NCBI GenBank assembly: GCA_000174895.1
Contig: ACOK01000109.1
Location: 1 to 64,000, forward strand
Source of the DNA: Ruminococcus flavefaciens FD-1
GTDB lineage: Bacteria > Bacillota > Clostridia > Oscillospirales > Ruminococcaceae
Length of the DNA stretch: 64,000 nucleotides
Reading direction: 5' to 3'
Part shown: piece by piece, positions 63,401 to 64,000 of the stretch
Numbering within the stretch: position 1 is the first letter of the stretch
Layout: each line of letters begins with the position of its first letter
Program-made: the position numbers and the translations under genes
The notes under the pieces: model-generated
Seen by the model: only the letters and a program-made list of their open reading frames with translations
What the model was told of the DNA's origin: nothing
The model's database searches: none

Positions 63401-64000
63401 CTCTTTCCATGTAAAAGATTTTCATTTTGTGAGGCGAATAATCCCTGAACACATAGACTGTCTCGGTTGTATTGCCAACCTGAATGGTTTTTGGCTGGAA
63501 CAGACTGTTGATATACGCATCTGTTTCATCCTCCGAATGCTGAATTGCCTTATAATCATTGAATTCTGCGAGCAGTGTCTCATCTGCGTTGATGTCATCC
63601 ATTGTCAGATCAGGGTTATTATTTGTTTCCTGTAAATATGCGAGCGCTTCGCTATCGGTATGCTTCTGCTGTCTGTAGTTTTCTCTGAATATCTGCTCCA
63701 GAGTTGTCTTGACTCCGTTGGAACCGTTTGTCTCAACCTCACCCGTCCGGAAATTCACAGTACCTTTCATTGCAGAGTGAATACCGCCGAGATCAATCAC
63801 AAGCTGATCGTCGACATAAAGCCAGAAATCATCATCACCGGTGAACTCAAAGATGATATCATGTCCCCATGCATCCGTTCCGTCCTTAGTCTGAACGAAG
63901 CCTGCTTGAAGCTCCATGCCGTAATAGTATTCCGGATCCTCAATATTATACAGTTTTTCATACTTCCGGGGATCGCTCTCATCAAGTTCATTGCCGATTG
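60459..64000 (-). CDS. Giant fibro-slime/Cna-B adhesin (partial, runs off the window)
   Basis: At least 1180 residues; the frame is open to the window edge, so the true start lies beyond 64000. The visible order starts with a fibro-slime/PA14-like domain (WGHDIIFEFTGDDDFWLYVD, VIDLGGIHSA). Several beta-sandwich Cna-B/SpaA-type domains follow (GIEVTKEWSDADYTSEHDPV; LPGGTFQLTW; KAVKIDGETQEVMKGATFAL). A C-terminal beta domain ends SSQAYAENTISK without an LPxTG motif or membrane helix. SpaA/Cna-B domains often carry internal isopeptide bonds and build pilus shafts or stalks. Lack of a sorting signal suggests that it attaches through another subunit. It is the intact, dominant product of the locus. 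Confidence 0.88.
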   Translation of the reverse strand, partial: IGNELDESDPRKYEKLYNIEDPEYYYGMELQAGFVQTKDGTDAWGHDIIFEFTGDDDFWLYVDDQLVIDLGGIHSAMKGTVNFRTGEVETNGSNGVKTTLEQIFRENYRQQKHTDSEALAYLQETNNNPDLTMDDINADETLLAEFNDYKAIQHSEDETDAYINSLFQPKTIQVGNTTETVYVFRDYSPHKMKIFYMERGAGAANLHMRFNLSYIKPGSVVLNKQVQGAGDIDYSLMKYPYQIEVLVQTGNTTTWNKLTPSDPDFEINYLNPFKPVDDFQPTYTVDSETYENVFFITPGKEVSVKFPDNTISYRITECGLNSEVYDTLICNGETVSGNPSETKKTKDFTTSADTVEHRPTMQLTNVVSPDASKTLTIEKKLVDKDRNEIQDDSSTFNFRLWLEDGSKQDKPLTLTNMHTYYVVDEYNRLCVWNTQSGGFQPTTQYYNDAFEELSEEEKLFYANETSPNGQISNIPAKYKVKVPGLLNGTKFMVEERESDNPIGYQVYKLAGYECMHDSSGDEPSNPTYEVESGTKQNAGTVIKDYSPHLRVTNQKGWGIEVTKEWSDADYTSEHDPVYVAVYVNGELQRDTVRKIGKISDTLTVSSQRYFFDELENGTTLGHTNPTDEESDYYYEVREVKITPDGSPLTVDETNGYVTLAETQNVVPLTEWTDQSGNQYTVEYYPGEPEGHSNDQNARKDTIRNVRNDGIAIRLFDWGNDTPLPGGTFQLTWQENENNAPVVVGKNHYTSDELGEVMVLYGAKKTGTYTLTQTAAPNGYVGLPEELIQFTVHSDGSGGLNVVITKDENGLDSSGGDNGNYWVDPSTADPTGVYQAVIDVHNRPFGLKAVKIDGETQEVMKGATFALYKGVKNQKGEIIKDYFPMAGYESLVSGADGVIPQITNVLLPGIYFLAELSVSEPYLVLDVPVEFSISNLGYVTILNASQCGCTLKGSPVSDPNANPASAAEEAFVITIPNVKEINDFYFNIEKFAFLDKNVHGSTADSEQKFVFMVERFTDEDTAMNSPLETFYVTLNCEELCNDHLHPGILNNFADHSYSSGRVEIHYADSETYSFPTAIERGVRTVHVKQKGIYRVTEIKGWSSTDYDFWEGSNGCFGTTVGNIIAQGTNSKNAAGPYVAFRITDADSKNDDSLTTASFTNTETEYAYLSSQAYAENTISK

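Noticed and set aside
1..64000. tRNA, rRNA or tmRNA genes
   Set aside because: No cloverleaf with a CCA-proximal acceptor, no rRNA core sequence and no tmRNA signature was seen when reading either strand; a covariance search would be needed to be certain.

Overview
The window looks like chromosomal DNA from a fibre-degrading, cellulosome-forming Ruminococcus (Oscillospiraceae), closest in style to the R. flavefaciens group. Six intact proteins and one relic carry dockerin modules of the ruminococcal type: a first calcium loop reading DANCDGIVDISD, an NPSKY-like insert, and a second loop one residue longer than usual. Other Gram-positive Firmicute signs are a SAM-I riboswitch before metK, a dgt-dnaG-rpoD block, a cotJABC spore-coat operon, strong AGGAGG ribosome sites and many perfect TTGACA-N17-TATAAT promoters. 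The species is inferred, not proven.

Layout. 0-15 kb: polysaccharide degradation and glycogen. This holds a GH26 mannanase-dockerin, glgB with a divergent TetR regulator, an LRR-dockerin protein, a GGDEF protein, a GH9-CBM3 endoglucanase-dockerin, and a double CE12 esterase with an internal dockerin. 15-22 kb: two tandem RadC-like proteins (one without its metal ligands), a membrane C39-like peptidase, metK plus a small gene under a SAM riboswitch, and a histidine kinase/response regulator pair. 22-37 kb: mostly housekeeping. A broken PAS-GGDEF-EAL gene is followed by phosphofructokinase, phosphohexomutase, a polytopic membrane protein, rpmE, an IMPACT protein, a lipoprotein, dgt-dnaG-rpoD, a GNAT acetyltransferase and cotJABC. 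37-45 kb: an Ig-like dockerin protein, an ECF sigma/anti-sigma pair, an aldo/keto reductase with a Crp-type regulator, and a TetR/acyltransferase pair. 45-51 kb: a scarred region with a MITE, a dockerin relic, HTH and membrane-protein relics, a large serine recombinase, and a second LRR-dockerin protein.

51-64 kb: a surface-fibre (pilus or matrix) locus. It holds a SipW-type signal peptidase, a class B sortase, an LPDTG wall protein, a TasA/camelysin-like exported protein, a large adhesin, a small SipW-type exported protein, and a giant fibro-slime/Cna-B protein that runs off the window. Much of it is broken: a poly-A frameshift in the peptidase, an amber codon and a frameshift in the LPDTG gene, and several frameshifts in the large adhesin. 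The TasA-like protein is fused to an archaeo-eukaryotic-type primase N-terminus, which is the strangest object in the window.

The intergenic DNA is rich in small repeats. A 177-180 bp MITE has two full copies and one deleted derivative that forms the 5' leader of the mannanase gene. A short palindromic element of about 63 bp occurs in two occupied sites whose empty counterparts lie in the same window. There is also a foldback element with a 25-bp perfect inverted repeat, and there are two tandem duplications.
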